A stretch of DNA of 48,457 nt from assembly GCF_902726545.1 (NCBI RefSeq), contig NZ_CACVAD010000035.1, positions 1 through 48,457 of the forward strand, written 5' to 3'. The notes beneath the pieces are model-generated. The model was not told the origin of the DNA, searched no databases, and saw only the letters and a program-made list of their open reading frames with translations. This DNA comes from Yersinia artesiana (lineage in GTDB: Bacteria > Pseudomonadota > Gammaproteobacteria > Enterobacterales > Enterobacteriaceae). Below, piece by piece: positions 48,154-48,457 of this stretch. A program made the position numbers and the translations under genes. Numbering within the stretch: position 1 is the stretch's first letter; each line of letters opens with the position of its first letter.

Positions 48154-48457
48154 TCAATACAGATAGGCTTTTAAAGACGCAATTCGCTTCTCCTGGTCCC
48201 ATTCGATAATATCCACGCCACTCACTAAATCATCATTTAACTTCAGGGTAAACTCTACAATTGTAGTATTTCCATCAACAAAGATATCTTTAGATTCAAA
48301 CTGAAGACTTTCATATTTATCAAATAATACCTTAAGCATTTCAATGACACTATCCTTGCCAGTTATATCAACATCTGGGTCTATAAGCTTGATGGTATCT
48401 GACATCATGTTTGCAAGAGCTACAATATTTTTGGCATTAAAAGCATCAATATATAAT
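48154..48457 (-). CDS. NTF2/SnoaL-like small protein, cut off by the window edge
   Basis: A leftward open frame that runs to the window edge without a start. The visible 100 residues include LYIDAFNAKNIVALANMMSD, then TIKLIDPDVDITGKDSVIEML, and end WDQEKRIASLKAYLY. The helical opening followed by beta-strands is the SnoaL/NTF2-like (nuclear-transport-factor 2) fold, whose members bind or isomerise small hydrophobic molecules or are accessory domains. An ATG at 48408 begins an 84-codon version, but upstream codons are in frame and look like the family N-terminus, so the true start lies outside. It is AT-rich compared with gnd, possibly acquired. The function is unknown. Confidence 0.65.
   Translation of the reverse strand, partial: LYIDAFNAKNIVALANMMSDTIKLIDPDVDITGKDSVIEMLKVLFDKYESLQFESKDIFVDGNTTIVEFTLKLNDDLVSGVDIIEWDQEKRIASLKAYLY

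Noticed and set aside
47966-48166. 66-codon rightward frame in the gnd upstream region
   Set aside because: No ribosome site, no homology recognised, and it overlaps the edge gene on the other strand.

Overview
The window is a stretch of enterobacterial chromosome that best fits the Yersinia enterocolitica group. The reasons are a complete cobalamin-dependent propanediol (pdu) metabolic island, two ERIC elements of the 125-bp form found in yersiniae, several other Yersinia-style palindromic repeats, and a his operon directly followed by gnd with no O-antigen cluster between them. The species call is inference from gene content and order. No tRNA, rRNA, transposase or CRISPR array was seen.

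Region 1 (79-22134) is the pdu island. pocR and pduF run leftward. From a long divergent intergenic region, pduA-B-C-D-E-G-H-J-K-L-M-N-O-P-Q-S-T-U-V-W, a SUMT-type cobA, cobD and pduX run rightward, mostly with overlapping or nearly touching ends. Together they encode a bacterial microcompartment. Shell proteins are PduA, B, J, K, N, T and U. Inside are a B12-dependent diol dehydratase (PduCDE) and its reactivase (PduGH), a propionaldehyde dehydrogenase (PduP), an alcohol dehydrogenase (PduQ), a phosphotransacylase (PduL), a propionate kinase (PduW), and B12 recycling or assembly enzymes (PduS, PduO, PduX, CobD, CobA). PduF imports 1,2-propanediol and PocR is the likely activator. The operon is interrupted between pduE and pduG by a palindromic repeat followed by an ERIC element.

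Region 2 (22500-27202) is a four-gene sugar-type ABC importer: binding protein, double ATPase and two permeases. The binding protein resembles the AI-2 receptor LsrB more than ribose receptors. The substrate cannot be told from sequence.

Region 3 (27292-38560) is core backbone in the same order as Escherichia coli (yeeX, yeeA, sbcB, plaP, yeeZ, then his), with two additions. One is an orphan acyl-reductase-like SDR between yeeA and sbcB. The other is hcxA divergent from a two-gene ABC transporter that lacks a binding protein, between plaP and yeeZ. plaP is preceded by a structured leader with a 71-codon upstream ORF overlapping its start.

Region 4 (38839-46280) is the histidine operon: promoter, hisL leader with six consecutive His codons, attenuator, hisG-D-C-B-H-A-F-I and terminator. 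It is followed by gnd (leftward). At the right edge is a cut-off AT-rich gene for an NTF2/SnoaL-like small protein.

Three copies of one palindromic repeat (about 6874, 31821 and 46323) have a conserved core and arms that differ between copies yet stay self-complementary. This is the most striking non-coding signal here.
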